Positions 36,605 to 44,743 of a stretch of 45,642 nt of DNA are shown here, piece after piece. Made by a program: the position numbers and the translations under genes. The notes under the pieces were generated by a model that did no database searches, had not been told where the DNA came from, and saw nothing but the letters and a program-made list of their open reading frames with translations. The DNA is taken from positions 1 to 45,642 of the forward strand of contig JAJDXK010000109.1 in NCBI GenBank assembly GCA_022823305.1. The letters are read 5' to 3'. The number at the start of each line of letters is the position of its first letter. The first letter of the stretch is position 1. This DNA comes from Alphaproteobacteria bacterium (GTDB taxonomy: Bacteria > Pseudomonadota > Alphaproteobacteria > UBA828).

Positions 36605-37546
36605 CTAGCAAGGCCGTCCGCTCCATTCCAGGTGCTCCGGCAGGAGCGGCGGCGTATGCGAAGACGCGCATGCGTCCCCGATCTGCGTGTCCGAGAGATT
36701 GTACGCCTGCTGCAGCCGGGTGCCGCCGATGTCCGCGCCGTCGAGCACCGCTCCTTGAAGCTCGGTGTCGGTGAAGCTGGCGCCGGACAGGTCCGCCCCG
36801 GCGAAATTCGAATAGGCGCCGTTCGCCGAGGTGACGAGTGCTCCGGCCAGATCCGCGTGCGAGAAGTCGGTGACCAGCAGTTCGGCGCCGCCCAGATTGG
36901 CCTTCTCGAGAGTGGCTGCCTCGAGCACGGCGCCCGTCAGGTCGGCTCCGGTGAGATCGGCCTCGCAGATGTCCGCGCCCGCGAGGATCGCGCGCGTGAG
37001 GATCGCCCCGCTGAGCCTGGCGCCGCGCAGATCGGCTCCCGTCAGGTTCGCCTCGATCAGGTTCGCGTCCCGCAGATCGGCCCGTCGAAAGTTCGCCCCG
37101 GCGAGGTCCGCACCCCGCAGGTCCGCGCCGTTGAGGTCGAGCTCCTTCATCGCCACACCGTCGCGCGCCAGCGCCTCCACGCTCGACTTCAGCGCGCGCG
37201 ATCCCCTGCCGTCGGGGAGCGCATGGATCCGGGCGATCTGCGCGAACAGGGTCGCTTCGCGAACGCCGCGATCGATCTGCCGCTTCTCGATGTCCATGGT
37301 CACGCCATAGACGCCGAAGGCGAAGAGCATGACGGCGGAGAGCTGCAGCAGGAAGCGGAAGGACGCGACATTGCCGAACAGGTAGTAGTACCACCGGGTG
37401 CCGTATTCGAAGACCGCGAAGAGATCGCAAGCGAGCGACTTGAGGGCGTTCCCCCTGCGCCAGTCGTGCGGCCACGCGGGTCTGGCCTCGCCCGGCTTCG
37501 TGCGCGCCCGGCCTGCCGCACCGTCTATGTCAGCCCGCTTCTCCAT
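36605..37546 (-). CDS. Membrane-anchored pentapeptide-repeat protein
   Basis: From ATG 37546 the protein has 313 residues; an in-frame GTG at 37645 would add 33. One membrane span lies at about 64-84 (FLLQLSAVMLFAFGVYGV). Residues about 130-280 are pentapeptide repeats of the A(D/N)Lxx type (LNGADLRGADLAGANFRRAD and onward, some 25 repeats), forming a right-handed beta helix. A short tail follows with TQIGDACASSHTPPLLPEHL. Function is unknown; membrane-anchored pentapeptide proteins are often scaffolds. It is downstream of nothing obvious, with 149 bp to the USP gene. Confidence 0.85.
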   Translation of the reverse strand: MEKRADIDGAAGRARTKPGEARPAWPHDWRRGNALKSLACDLFAVFEYGTRWYYYLFGNVASFRFLLQLSAVMLFAFGVYGVTMDIEKRQIDRGVREATLFAQIARIHALPDGRGSRALKSSVEALARDGVAMKELDLNGADLRGADLAGANFRRADLRDANLIEANLTGADLRGARLSGAILTRAILAGADICEADLTGADLTGAVLEAATLEKANLGGAELLVTDFSHADLAGALVTSANGAYSNFAGADLSGASFTDTELQGAVLDGADIGGTRLQQAYNLSDTQIGDACASSHTPPLLPEHLEWSGRPC

Positions 37547-37774
37547 CTGCGCAGCGCCCGCCCGGCCCGTGGCCGAATATGCCTGCGGCCTCGCAAGCGG
37601 TCTGCCAAGGCAGGAAGAGCCGGCGGCGCATGGCTCGCGACGCACGCCCCGCGGGCGCTCCTCTCTCGGGTTGCCATCTCATTTCCGGCATGACGCCTCC
37701 GTCGGCCTATGACTGACGTGGTGGCTGACATGCCGCCGCGCAAGGCGGGGGGACGAAGAAAGCGAGGCGCCGGG

Positions 37775-38251
37775 TCAGGCCGCCTCTTCCTCGGGCGCGG
37801 TGCGGGAGGGAACCAGGGTCAGCGCGCGGCCGGAGAGCACGGTCCGCTCGCCGACGGAACAGGTGGTCTCGAACTCGACGCGGAAGCGCTCCGGGATCAG
37901 CTTGTCCACGACCGCCCGCGCCACGACCTCGTCGCCGGGCCGCACCGGCGCGGTGAAGCGCAGCGACTGGGAGAGGTAGATGCAGCCCGGCCCCGGCAGC
38001 CGGGTGCCGATGACCGTCGAGATGAATGCCGCGGTGCACATGCCATGCACGACGCGGCCCTTGAAGAGCGACCGCTCGGCGAAGTCGTCGTCGAAGTGGA
38101 GCGGGTTGGTGTCGCCGGTGAGATCGGCGAAGAGCCGCATGGCCTCCTCGCTGATGACGCGCCGGAACTCGGCGCTCATGCCGATCGCCAGGTCCTCGAA
38201 GAAGTAACCGGGCCGGGCACCGCCCGGGGCCGCTGCGGCCGACTGCACCAT
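37775..38251 (-). CDS. MaoC-like (R)-hydratase
   Basis: A 158-residue hot-dog-fold hydratase of the MaoC/PhaJ family. The catalytic Asp/His dyad is in LTGDTNPLHFDDDFA (hydratase-2 motif), followed by KGRVVHGMCTAAFIS. The dimer strand IYLSQSLRFTAPVRPGDEV is typical. ATG 38251 follows AAGGAGG. It probably hydrates an enoyl-CoA to an (R)-3-hydroxyacyl-CoA, for fatty-acid breakdown or polyester supply. It is divergent from the amidase at 38481. Confidence 0.9.
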   Translation of the reverse strand: MVQSAAAAPGGARPGYFFEDLAIGMSAEFRRVISEEAMRLFADLTGDTNPLHFDDDFAERSLFKGRVVHGMCTAAFISTVIGTRLPGPGCIYLSQSLRFTAPVRPGDEVVARAVVDKLIPERFRVEFETTCSVGERTVLSGRALTLVPSRTAPEEEAA

Positions 38252-38480
38252 GGTCGAAATCCCTCCTTGTGCGTTGCAGTGCGGCGGAGTGTGCAGTGCA
38301 GCAAAGCCGGTGTAAAGCGCACCCCGCGCCACGGAGAGAGACCGCCGCCGGGGTCGGGCCGGCGATGCCTGCGCCCCGCTGTCCCGGCCCCTGTTCCGCT
38401 GCGTGCGCCTTCTGTATATCTGGCGCTCGTGCGGGGACGGCGGCGCGCGCCGTCGGCGCGGCAACCAGGGAGGAAGACCG

Positions 38481-40016
38481 ATGGCCAAGTTTCCGACGGT
38501 GCGGACACCGACGATCGAGGAGGTCCTCGACATCGCCGAGGGTTACGGCATGACGCTCACGGTGGAGGACGCGGAATCCTTCCAGGGCCTCATGGCCGGC
38601 ACGATCCAGTCCTATCACCGGCTCGACGACCTCGACGAGCCCAAGCTGCCGGTGAAGTATCCGCGCAGCCCCGGCTACCGCCCCCCGCCCGAGGAGAACC
38701 CCTACAACGCCTGGTACTGGAAGGCCGAGGTCAAGGGGAAGAGCAGGGGGCCGCTCAGGGGCAAGCGGATCGCGCTGAAGGACAACATCTGCCTCGCCGG
38801 CGTCCCGATGATGAACGGCGCGACCGTGCTCGAGGGCTACGTGCCCGACGTCGATGCCACCGTGGTGACCCGCATCCTCGATGCCGGCGGCACCATCGTG
38901 GGCAAGGCCGCCAACACCTACCTCTGCTTCGACGGCGGCAGCGCCACCACCGCCACCGGCATGGTCGAGAACCCGCACAAGAGGGGCCACACCTGCGGCG
39001 GCTCGTCGGCGGGAAGCGGCGTTCTGGTGCTGACGGGCGAGGCCGACATGGCGCTCGGCGGCGACCAGGGCGGCTCGATCCGCATGCCCGCCTGCTGGTC
39101 CGGCATCTACGGCCACAAGCCGACGCACGGCCTGGTGCCCTATACCGGCATCTTCCCCATCGAGATGACCCTCGATCACACCGGGCCGATGGCGCGCTCG
39201 GTCAGCGACGTGGCGGCCCTGCTGCAGGTCATCGCCGGCCCTGACGGCCACGACCCGCGCCAGATCGGCACCAGGACCCAGCGCTACACGAGCGCCGTGG
39301 ACAAGGGCGTCGACGGCATGAAGGTCGGCGTCGTTCGGGAAGGCTTCGGCCATCCCGAGAGCGAGGATGCGGTCGACAGCACGGTCCGGGCTGCGGTCCG
39401 GCGCTTCACCGAGCTCGGCGCCACGGTCGACGAGATCTCGATCCCCATGCACCTCGACGGGCCGCACATCTGGAACGGCGTCGCCGTCGAGGGGGCGACC
39501 GCGCTGATGCTGAAGGGCAACGCCTTCGGCACCAACTGGGAGGGCTACTACACGACCTCGCTGCTGGATGCCTATGCGCGCGGCTGGCGCTCGCGGCCGG
39601 ACGACCTCTCCGAGACGGTGAAGCTGGTGATGATGCTCGGCGAGTTCATGCACCGCAACTACCACGGCCACTACTACGCCAAGGCGCAGAACCTGAGCCG
39701 CCGGCTGCGCGAGACCTACGACGCGAGCCTCGCGGAATACGACGTGCTGGCGATGCCGACGCTGCCGATGCTGGCGACGAAGCTGCCGGAGCCCGACTGC
39801 TCGCGCGAGGAATACGTCGACGCCGCGCTCAACATGCTGGCCAACACCTGCCCCTTCGACGTCACCGGCCACCCGGCCATGACGCTGCCCGTCGGTAAGG
39901 CGGACAATTCGCCCATCGGCCTGATGCTGATCGGCAAGCGCTACGACGACGCAACCGTCATCCAGGCGGCGGGAGCCTTCGAGAGCCTCGGCGTCTACGC
40001 GGTGTCGACCGTCTAG
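38481..40016 (+). CDS. Amidase (enantioselective Rhodococcus-type)
   Basis: Amidase-signature enzyme of 511 residues. The Ser-cisSer-Lys triad is K100 (RIALKDNICLAGVPMM), S175 (CGGSSAGSG) and S199 (GGDQGGSIRMPA). Spacing and flanking text (NGATVLEGY, GIFPIEMTLDHTGPMARSV, GVVREGFGHPES, ANTCPFDVTGHPA) follow the enantioselective amidases found with nitrile hydratase in Rhodococcus. No nitrile hydratase is nearby, so the natural substrate is open. ATG 38481 is chosen for its GGGAGGAAG ribosome site and matching N-terminus (the frame is open 26 codons further up). Confidence 0.94.
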   Translation: MAKFPTVRTPTIEEVLDIAEGYGMTLTVEDAESFQGLMAGTIQSYHRLDDLDEPKLPVKYPRSPGYRPPPEENPYNAWYWKAEVKGKSRGPLRGKRIALKDNICLAGVPMMNGATVLEGYVPDVDATVVTRILDAGGTIVGKAANTYLCFDGGSATTATGMVENPHKRGHTCGGSSAGSGVLVLTGEADMALGGDQGGSIRMPACWSGIYGHKPTHGLVPYTGIFPIEMTLDHTGPMARSVSDVAALLQVIAGPDGHDPRQIGTRTQRYTSAVDKGVDGMKVGVVREGFGHPESEDAVDSTVRAAVRRFTELGATVDEISIPMHLDGPHIWNGVAVEGATALMLKGNAFGTNWEGYYTTSLLDAYARGWRSRPDDLSETVKLVMMLGEFMHRNYHGHYYAKAQNLSRRLRETYDASLAEYDVLAMPTLPMLATKLPEPDCSREEYVDAALNMLANTCPFDVTGHPAMTLPVGKADNSPIGLMLIGKRYDDATVIQAAGAFESLGVYAVSTV

Positions 40017-40051
40017 CCCTCCCCGAACAGCCGGCCCCGCCGGCCCTCACC

Positions 40052-40080
40052 GGGGCGCCTCCCGTCACGGGCGGCGCCCC
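40052..40080 (+). terminator. Terminator hairpin after amidase gene
   Basis: GGGGCGCC and GGCGCCCC pair perfectly, with CCCGT and ACGGG continuing the stem inside, and GTTCGTTTCG follows. It lies 36 bp after the amidase stop. The T tract is weak, so strength is uncertain. Confidence 0.65.
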
Positions 40081-40250
40081 GTTCGTTTCGAGTTCGGTTG
40101 CAACAGTTGCGTCACTGACAGTATTGACGACAGCTGCCGACTCGCCATCGCACTAGAGGGTGTTACAGCAATGCCGCTGACAGATGGCGAGGCTGTCAAC
40201 TAACCTATTGTGGCCGCGGTACGAACCGCCGACATACATTCTCAGGTTGC

Positions 40251-40267
40251 ATTCTGTAATACAGAAT
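40251..40267. repeat. 17-bp AT-rich palindrome beside the tRNA 3' end
   Basis: ATTCTGTA and TACAGAAT form an 8-bp inverted repeat around one base, 11 bp from the 3' end of the oversized tRNA gene. The surrounding 40081-40277 is AT-richer than the chromosome and holds no gene. It could be a terminator for the tRNA, an operator, or an element end. Confidence 0.5.
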
Positions 40268-40277
40268 CCTAGAATTT

Positions 40278-40385
40278 TGGTGCCCGCGACGGGACTCGAA
40301 CCCGCAACCCGGTGTTTGGCCTAGCAACCTCGGCCGGGTCATCCGCTTCCTAAGCGGCGGCGTGTACCAGTTTCGCTACGCGGGC
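40278..40385 (-). tRNA. Oversized class II tRNA gene (Leu-like), CCA encoded
   Basis: The acceptor stem GCCCGCG pairs perfectly with CGCGGGC, the T-arm is GCGGG TTCGAGT CCCGT, the D-arm is GCG...CGC with GGT in the loop, and CCA is encoded (40280-40278). The anticodon arm is CCGC TTAGGAA GCGG. Standard numbering gives anticodon AGG, but CTTAGGA, the loop of tRNA-Leu(UAG), is contained and would be restored by two more bases in the stem. The variable region is about 36 nt, much longer than the usual 13-20 of leucine or serine tRNAs, and can form ACCCGG/CCGGGT. Without CCA it is 105 nt, about 20 too long. It may be a degenerate tRNA-Leu or an unusual variant. Confidence 0.6.
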
Positions 40386-40461
40386 GCGCAAGTGGCCCGC
40401 CCCCTTCCGCATAACGCTGGTTGGGGGCGAGCCGGCGCCCCTCCGCTCTATGGCGGTCGGG

Positions 40462-40974
40462 TCACTCAGTTAGGGTGGGGGCATATCTCCCTCCTTGGTT
40501 AAGGTTCGAGGCGGAGGGCTGGGCCTGGTGGGCATCGCCCTCCGCTTCATCTTTGCTGGCATCGACCAGATGCCAGCGACCGTCATCAGCGCGACGATAC
40601 CGCCCTTCCTGCCGTCCTCGCCGCAACTGATTCCTCAGGGACGGTCCGCCGACCATCTTTTCGTATTCGGTTTCCGCATGCGTCAAGATTTCCGAGGGTG
40701 TAAGCCCCGGATGCAACGCAAGGACGCGGTCGATCAGCGCCGCTGTAGTGCCCTTCGGAGCCCGCTCCCTCTCCGATGCTGGCCTCTCAGCACTCCTTTG
40801 GTTGCGACGGTTCGACCGTGTCGTGTCGTGTCCCTTGGGGGCTGGCTCCAATGTCGCGTTGGTGGTGAGATACGTCATGATCTCGCGCTTGGCGTCCGCT
40901 TTGCCACGCTCATATGCGTCCGCCTCTATGCTTCGGATAAGGGCAACCAGCTCGTCTACACGCGTGTCGCTCAT
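40462..40974 (-). CDS. Hypothetical protein with C-terminal winged-helix-like region
   Basis: A 170-residue protein not recognised as a family. ATG 40974 opens MSDTRVDELVALIRSIEADA, a predicted coiled/helical segment. A low-complexity basic linker follows (about 55-90). Residues about 90-150 (TAALIDRVLALHPGLTPSEI through YRRADDGRWHLV) look like a winged helix-turn-helix with a YRR-wing, as in proteins of small integrated elements. Base composition is lower in GC than the flanks, and the gene sits 76 bp upstream of the anomalous tRNA on the same strand. It may be a regulator of, or cargo from, a mobile element. Confidence 0.6.
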   Translation of the reverse strand: MSDTRVDELVALIRSIEADAYERGKADAKREIMTYLTTNATLEPAPKGHDTTRSNRRNQRSAERPASERERAPKGTTAALIDRVLALHPGLTPSEILTHAETEYEKMVGGPSLRNQLRRGRQEGRYRRADDGRWHLVDASKDEAEGDAHQAQPSASNLNQGGRYAPTLTE

Positions 40975-41311
40975 GGCGCGCCTCCCGGATCGTCCGAGTC
41001 GCTGACAGTATAGCATGAAACGCACCTACGGCGAACTGCAATGTCATAGGTGCCGCGTAGTTGCGACGGATCCGATATGGCGAAGGAAATGGAACACCTG
41101 AAACGCCAAAATAGAGAGCGGTCCAAGTGACGGACGAGTGACCGCGCCACCTAGTGGTGCAGACTATACGATTGCCTTTCAATGGCGTCCCAAGATGCGA
41201 GTGCGGAAGTGATCACAGACGATTTAGACCGTCTCCAAGACTGGATGGCCAGGTTATAAGCACTTGCTAAAAAAGAGGATTAGGGTCGAACGGCGCGAAC
41301 GGCCGTCCGAA

Positions 41312-41327
41312 GGGATTACGTAATCCC
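41312..41327. repeat. Perfect 16-bp palindrome in the AT-richer islet
   Basis: GGGATTACGTAATCCC is a perfect palindrome, directly followed by a small hairpin (CAAGC...GCTTG). It lies in 41026-41400, a gap of about 375 bp with no convincing gene. It could be a protein site or the edge of a lost element. Confidence 0.5.
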
Positions 41328-41400
41328 AAGCGTTACGGCTTGGTGCGTGCGTCAGTTGCTGGCGCGGATGGATTGATCGCACGTTGCCTTTTGCGGTGCT

Positions 41401-41805
41401 TCACCCGATAACCGCGGTGACCTCGACTTCGCAGCGGATCTCGGGCACGTAGAGCGCCTGCACGCCCATTACTGTCATCGAGGGCGGCGTGAGGCCGGCG
41501 AAGAGCTTGCGGTTGGCGGCGTTCACCACCTCGCCTTCCTCGGGCACGTAGTTGGCGACGTAGGTGTTGAGGCGCACGATGTCCGCCACCGTGGCGCCGG
41601 CCTCGGCCAGCACGCGGCGGATGTTCTCGTGCGCTTGGGCGAGCTGGCTGGCGAGGTCGGGGCCTGCGATCTCGCTCTTCTCGTTCCAGCCGACCTGGCC
41701 CGAGAGGTAGACGGTCCTGCCGCCCTCGGCGACGACGGCGTGGCTCAGGCCATAGGTGAGGTAGTCGGGCACGTTGTCCGGGTTGATCTGCGTGAGCTTG
41801 GCCAT
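41401..41805 (-). CDS. RidA/YjgF-family protein
   Basis: A 134-residue Rid-family protein (reactive imine/enamine deaminase or relative). It has YLSGQVGWNEKSEIAGPDLA, QLAQAHENIRRVLAEAGATV, the DIVRLNTYVANY strand and the C-terminal VQALYVPEIRCEVEVTAVIG with the conserved R-C-E-V-E (R catalytic in deaminating members). ATG 41805 follows GAGGGAGAG. It is 35 bp downstream of the acyl-CoA synthetase on the same strand, so they may be cotranscribed. Confidence 0.93.
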   Translation of the reverse strand: MAKLTQINPDNVPDYLTYGLSHAVVAEGGRTVYLSGQVGWNEKSEIAGPDLASQLAQAHENIRRVLAEAGATVADIVRLNTYVANYVPEEGEVVNAANRKLFAGLTPPSMTVMGVQALYVPEIRCEVEVTAVIG

Positions 41806-41840
41806 GGGACTCTCCCTCGTTGGCGGCCTGCGCGCGCTGC

Positions 41841-43535
41841 TCAGGCGGTCTTCTGCTCGGCGAGCGCGAGCTCCGCGATCATGGTCTCGCGCATCTTGAA
41901 CTTCTGGATCTTGCCGGTGACGGTCATCGGGAACTCGTCGACGAAGCGCACGTAGCGCGGCACTTTGAAGTGGGCGATCTGGTCCTTGCAGAAGGCCTTG
42001 ATCTCGTCCTCGTCCGCGTCCTCGCCGTCGCGCAGCTTGATCCAGGCGCAGAGCTCCTCGCCGTACTTCTCGTCGGGCACGCCGATCACCTGCACGTCCT
42101 GCACCTTGGGGTGGCGGTAGAGGAACTCCTCGATCTCGCGCGGATAGACGTTCTCGCCGCCGCGGATCACCATGTCCTTGATTCGGCCGACGATGTTGCA
42201 GTAGCCCTCCGCGTCGATGGTGGCTTGGTCGCCGGTGTGCATCCAGCCGGCCCTGTCGATGGCCTCGGCGGTCATCGCGTCGTCGTTCCAGTAGCCGCTC
42301 ATCACCGAATAGCCGCGCGTCATCAGCTCGCCCGCGACCCCGCAGGGCACCACCCGGCCGTCGCCGTCCACCACCTTGACCTCGACGTGGGGGTGGACGC
42401 GGCCCACGGTGGAGACCCGGCGCTCGATGGGGTCGTCGGTCGCCGACTGGAAGCTCACCGGGCTCGTCTCGGTCATGCCGTAGGCGATGGTGACCTCTTC
42501 CATGTGCATCGCGCCGATCACGCGGCGCATCACCTCGATGGGACAGGGCGAGCCCGCCATGGTGCCGGTGCGGAGCGAGGAGAGGTCGAAGCTCGCGAAC
42601 TCGGGGTGGTCGAGCTCGGCGATGAACATGGTGGGCACGCCGTAGAGCACGGTGCAGCGCTCCGCCTCCACCGCGCGCAGCACCTCCAGCGGGTCGAAGG
42701 CCTCGCTGGGATAGACCATGGTCGCGCCGAAGCAGGCCGACATCAGGTTGCCCATGACCATGCCGAAGCAGTGGTAGAGCGGCACCGGGATGCAGACCCG
42801 GTCGCCCGCGCCGAGCCGGAGCGTGACGCCGTTGAAGTAGCCGTTGTTGAGGATGTTGTGATGGCTGAGCGTCGCCCCCTTGGGGAATCCCGTGGTGCCG
42901 CTGGTGAACTGGATGTTGATGGGGTCGTCGAACTGCAGCGTCCCGGCGAGCGTGGCGAGCCGCTCGCGCTCGGCCGCGCCCGCGAGCCCCGGCACCTCGG
43001 CGAAGTTGTACATGCCGGCGCTCTCGTCGTCGCCGAGGCGGACGACCGTCTCCAGATGCGGCAGCTTCTCGGCCTTCAGCGCGCCGGGGCGGGCGGTGTC
43101 GAGCTCCGGCGCCAGCCGGCGCAGCATCTCGAGGTAGCGGCTCGACTTGAAGGCCTCGGCGGTGACGAGCGCCCGGCACTCGACCTTGTTGAGCGCGTAC
43201 TCGAGCTCGGCCAGGCGGTAGGCGGGGTTGATGTTGACCAGGACCAGCCCGGCCTTCGCTGCGGCAAACTGGGTCAGCGCCCACTCGCTGTTGTTGGGCG
43301 ACCAGATGCCGAGACGGTCGCCGGGCTCCAGCCCCAGCGCGAGCATCCCGGCGGCGAGCGCGTCGACCCTCTCGACGAAGTCGCCGTAGCGCCAGCGCAC
43401 CCCCTGGTGCGGGACCACCAGCGCCTCGTTGTCGGGGTGGCGTGCGGCGGTTCGGTCGAGCTGCGCGCCGATGGTGAGGCCGAGCAGCGGCTTCTCGCTT
43501 GCGCCGCTCACATAGCTCATGCCCTGCGGGGTCAT
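41841..43535 (-). CDS. Acyl-CoA synthetase (AMP-forming)
   Basis: ANL-superfamily adenylate-forming ligase of 564 residues. The P-loop is [18 protein letters not shown], the A5 motif [13 protein letters not shown], the A7/A8 hinge [20 protein letters not shown] and [18 protein letters not shown], and the catalytic lysine region [12 protein letters not shown]. It matches medium/long-chain fatty-acyl-CoA synthetases that activate acids as acyl-AMP and then acyl-CoA in beta-oxidation. The start ATG at 43535 is 95 bp downstream of tRNA-Phe. RidA follows. Confidence 0.95.
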   Translation of the reverse strand: MTPQGMSYVSGASEKPLLGLTIGAQLDRTAARHPDNEALVVPHQGVRWRYGDFVERVDALAAGMLALGLEPGDRLGIWSPNNSEWALTQFAAAKAGLVLVNINPAYRLAELEYALNKVECRALVTAEAFKSSRYLEMLRRLAPELDTARPGALKAEKLPHLETVVRLGDDESAGMYNFAEVPGLAGAAERERLATLAGTLQFDDPINIQFTSGTTGFPKGATLSHHNILNNGYFNGVTLRLGAGDRVCIPVPLYHCFGMVMGNLMSACFGATMVYPSEAFDPLEVLRAVEAERCTVLYGVPTMFIAELDHPEFASFDLSSLRTGTMAGSPCPIEVMRRVIGAMHMEEVTIAYGMTETSPVSFQSATDDPIERRVSTVGRVHPHVEVKVVDGDGRVVPCGVAGELMTRGYSVMSGYWNDDAMTAEAIDRAGWMHTGDQATIDAEGYCNIVGRIKDMVIRGGENVYPREIEEFLYRHPKVQDVQVIGVPDEKYGEELCAWIKLRDGEDADEDEIKAFCKDQIAHFKVPRYVRFVDEFPMTVTGKIQKFKMRETMIAELALAEQKTA

Positions 43536-43629
43536 CGTCCGTCCTCGCCTCGTCCAGCCGCACCGTCTGCGGGAGCGGCTGCCGGGCGCGGCGTGCGGCC
43601 CGCCCGCCGCCGCAGGCGGGGAGTGCCGG

Positions 43630-43702
<73 letters not shown>

Positions 43703-43777
43703 GCTCCCCGACACGTGGCGTTTGTATAGGGCACCGGGCGGCGGCTGTCTACGCGGCGGGCGGCCTTCTCGGCGGTG

Positions 43778-44743
43778 TCAGACGCCGAGATACTGCACCG
43801 CGGCGAAGGCGGCGTAGCCGAGCAGGAAGAGCACGCCGAGCGGCCGCCCCATGCGAATACCCGAGAGCGTGATGGCGATCACGAGGGCGGTGATCCCCGC
43901 CAGCACCCAGATCTCGACGTTCAGCACCTCCGCCGGCACCGGCAGCGGGGTCACCACGATCACCACGCCCATGATCGCTAGGATGTTGAACACGCTGGAG
44001 CCGATCACGTTGCCGATCGCGACATCGGCGTGCCTGCGGTAGGCGGCGACCACGGTGGTCGCGAGCTCCGGCAGCGAGGTGCCGACCGCCACGATGGTGA
44101 TCCCGATCACCGTCTCCGAGATCCCGAGGCCCCGCGCGATGACCGTGGCCGCGCCGACCATCAGGTGGGCGCCGCCGGCCACCGCGGCGAGCCCGAAGAG
44201 GGCCGTGGGCACGGCGAGCCAGATCGGCCTCGGCAGGCGCTGGCGCTCCTCGGCCTCATGCACGTGGCGCGTGCCCGTGGCGCTGCCCAGCTGGCGCTCG
44301 TGCCAGTAGGAGCCGCCGGTGAAGAGCGCGAGCAGGACCAGCATCAGCGCGCCCTGCCAGGCCACGAGCGTGCCGAAGGAGGTGAAGACGACGAGCAGCG
44401 CGGTCGCGACGACCAGCACCCCGCCGTCCCGCGCCGCCGCCCGCCGCGTGACCATCACCGGCGTGATCGCGATGGCGAGGCCGAAGATGAGCAGGAGGTT
44501 GGCGATGTTGCTGCCGATCACGTTGCCGAAGGCGATGCCCGCCGAGCCCCGCAGCGCCGCCTGCAGGGTGACCACCAGCTCCGGCATCGAGGTGCCGAAG
44601 GCCACCACGGTCGCGCCGATCAGCAGCGGCGAGACGTTCAGCCGCCGGGCGAGAGAGACCGAGCCCCGTACCAGCGCCTCGCCGCCCGCGAACAGCAGCA
44701 GGAAGCCGCCGATGAGCTGGATGTGGGTCAGCGGGTCGAGCAT
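43778..44743 (-). CDS. Calcium/sodium antiporter (YrbG-like, CaCA family)
   Basis: Inner-membrane cation exchanger of 321 residues with about ten spans arranged as an inverted duplication. Both alpha repeats are visible: GATVVAFGTSMPELVVTLQA with GNVIGSNIANLLLIFG in the first half, and GITIVAVGTSLPELATTVVA with GNVIGSSVFNILAIMG in the second. The acidic residue in each (E in MPELV and LPELA) coordinates the cation. ATG 44743 overlaps the RNase E/G stop by 16 bp, so they are translationally linked. Confidence 0.95.
   Translation of the reverse strand: MLDPLTHIQLIGGFLLLFAGGEALVRGSVSLARRLNVSPLLIGATVVAFGTSMPELVVTLQAALRGSAGIAFGNVIGSNIANLLLIFGLAIAITPVMVTRRAAARDGGVLVVATALLVVFTSFGTLVAWQGALMLVLLALFTGGSYWHERQLGSATGTRHVHEAEERQRLPRPIWLAVPTALFGLAAVAGGAHLMVGAATVIARGLGISETVIGITIVAVGTSLPELATTVVAAYRRHADVAIGNVIGSSVFNILAIMGVVIVVTPLPVPAEVLNVEIWVLAGITALVIAITLSGIRMGRPLGVLFLLGYAAFAAVQYLGV

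Noticed and set aside
41182-41259. A 25-codon ORF (MASQDASAEVITDDLDRL...) in the AT-richer islet
   Set aside because: Too short, no ribosome site, no recognised family; could be the end of a lost gene but cannot be supported.
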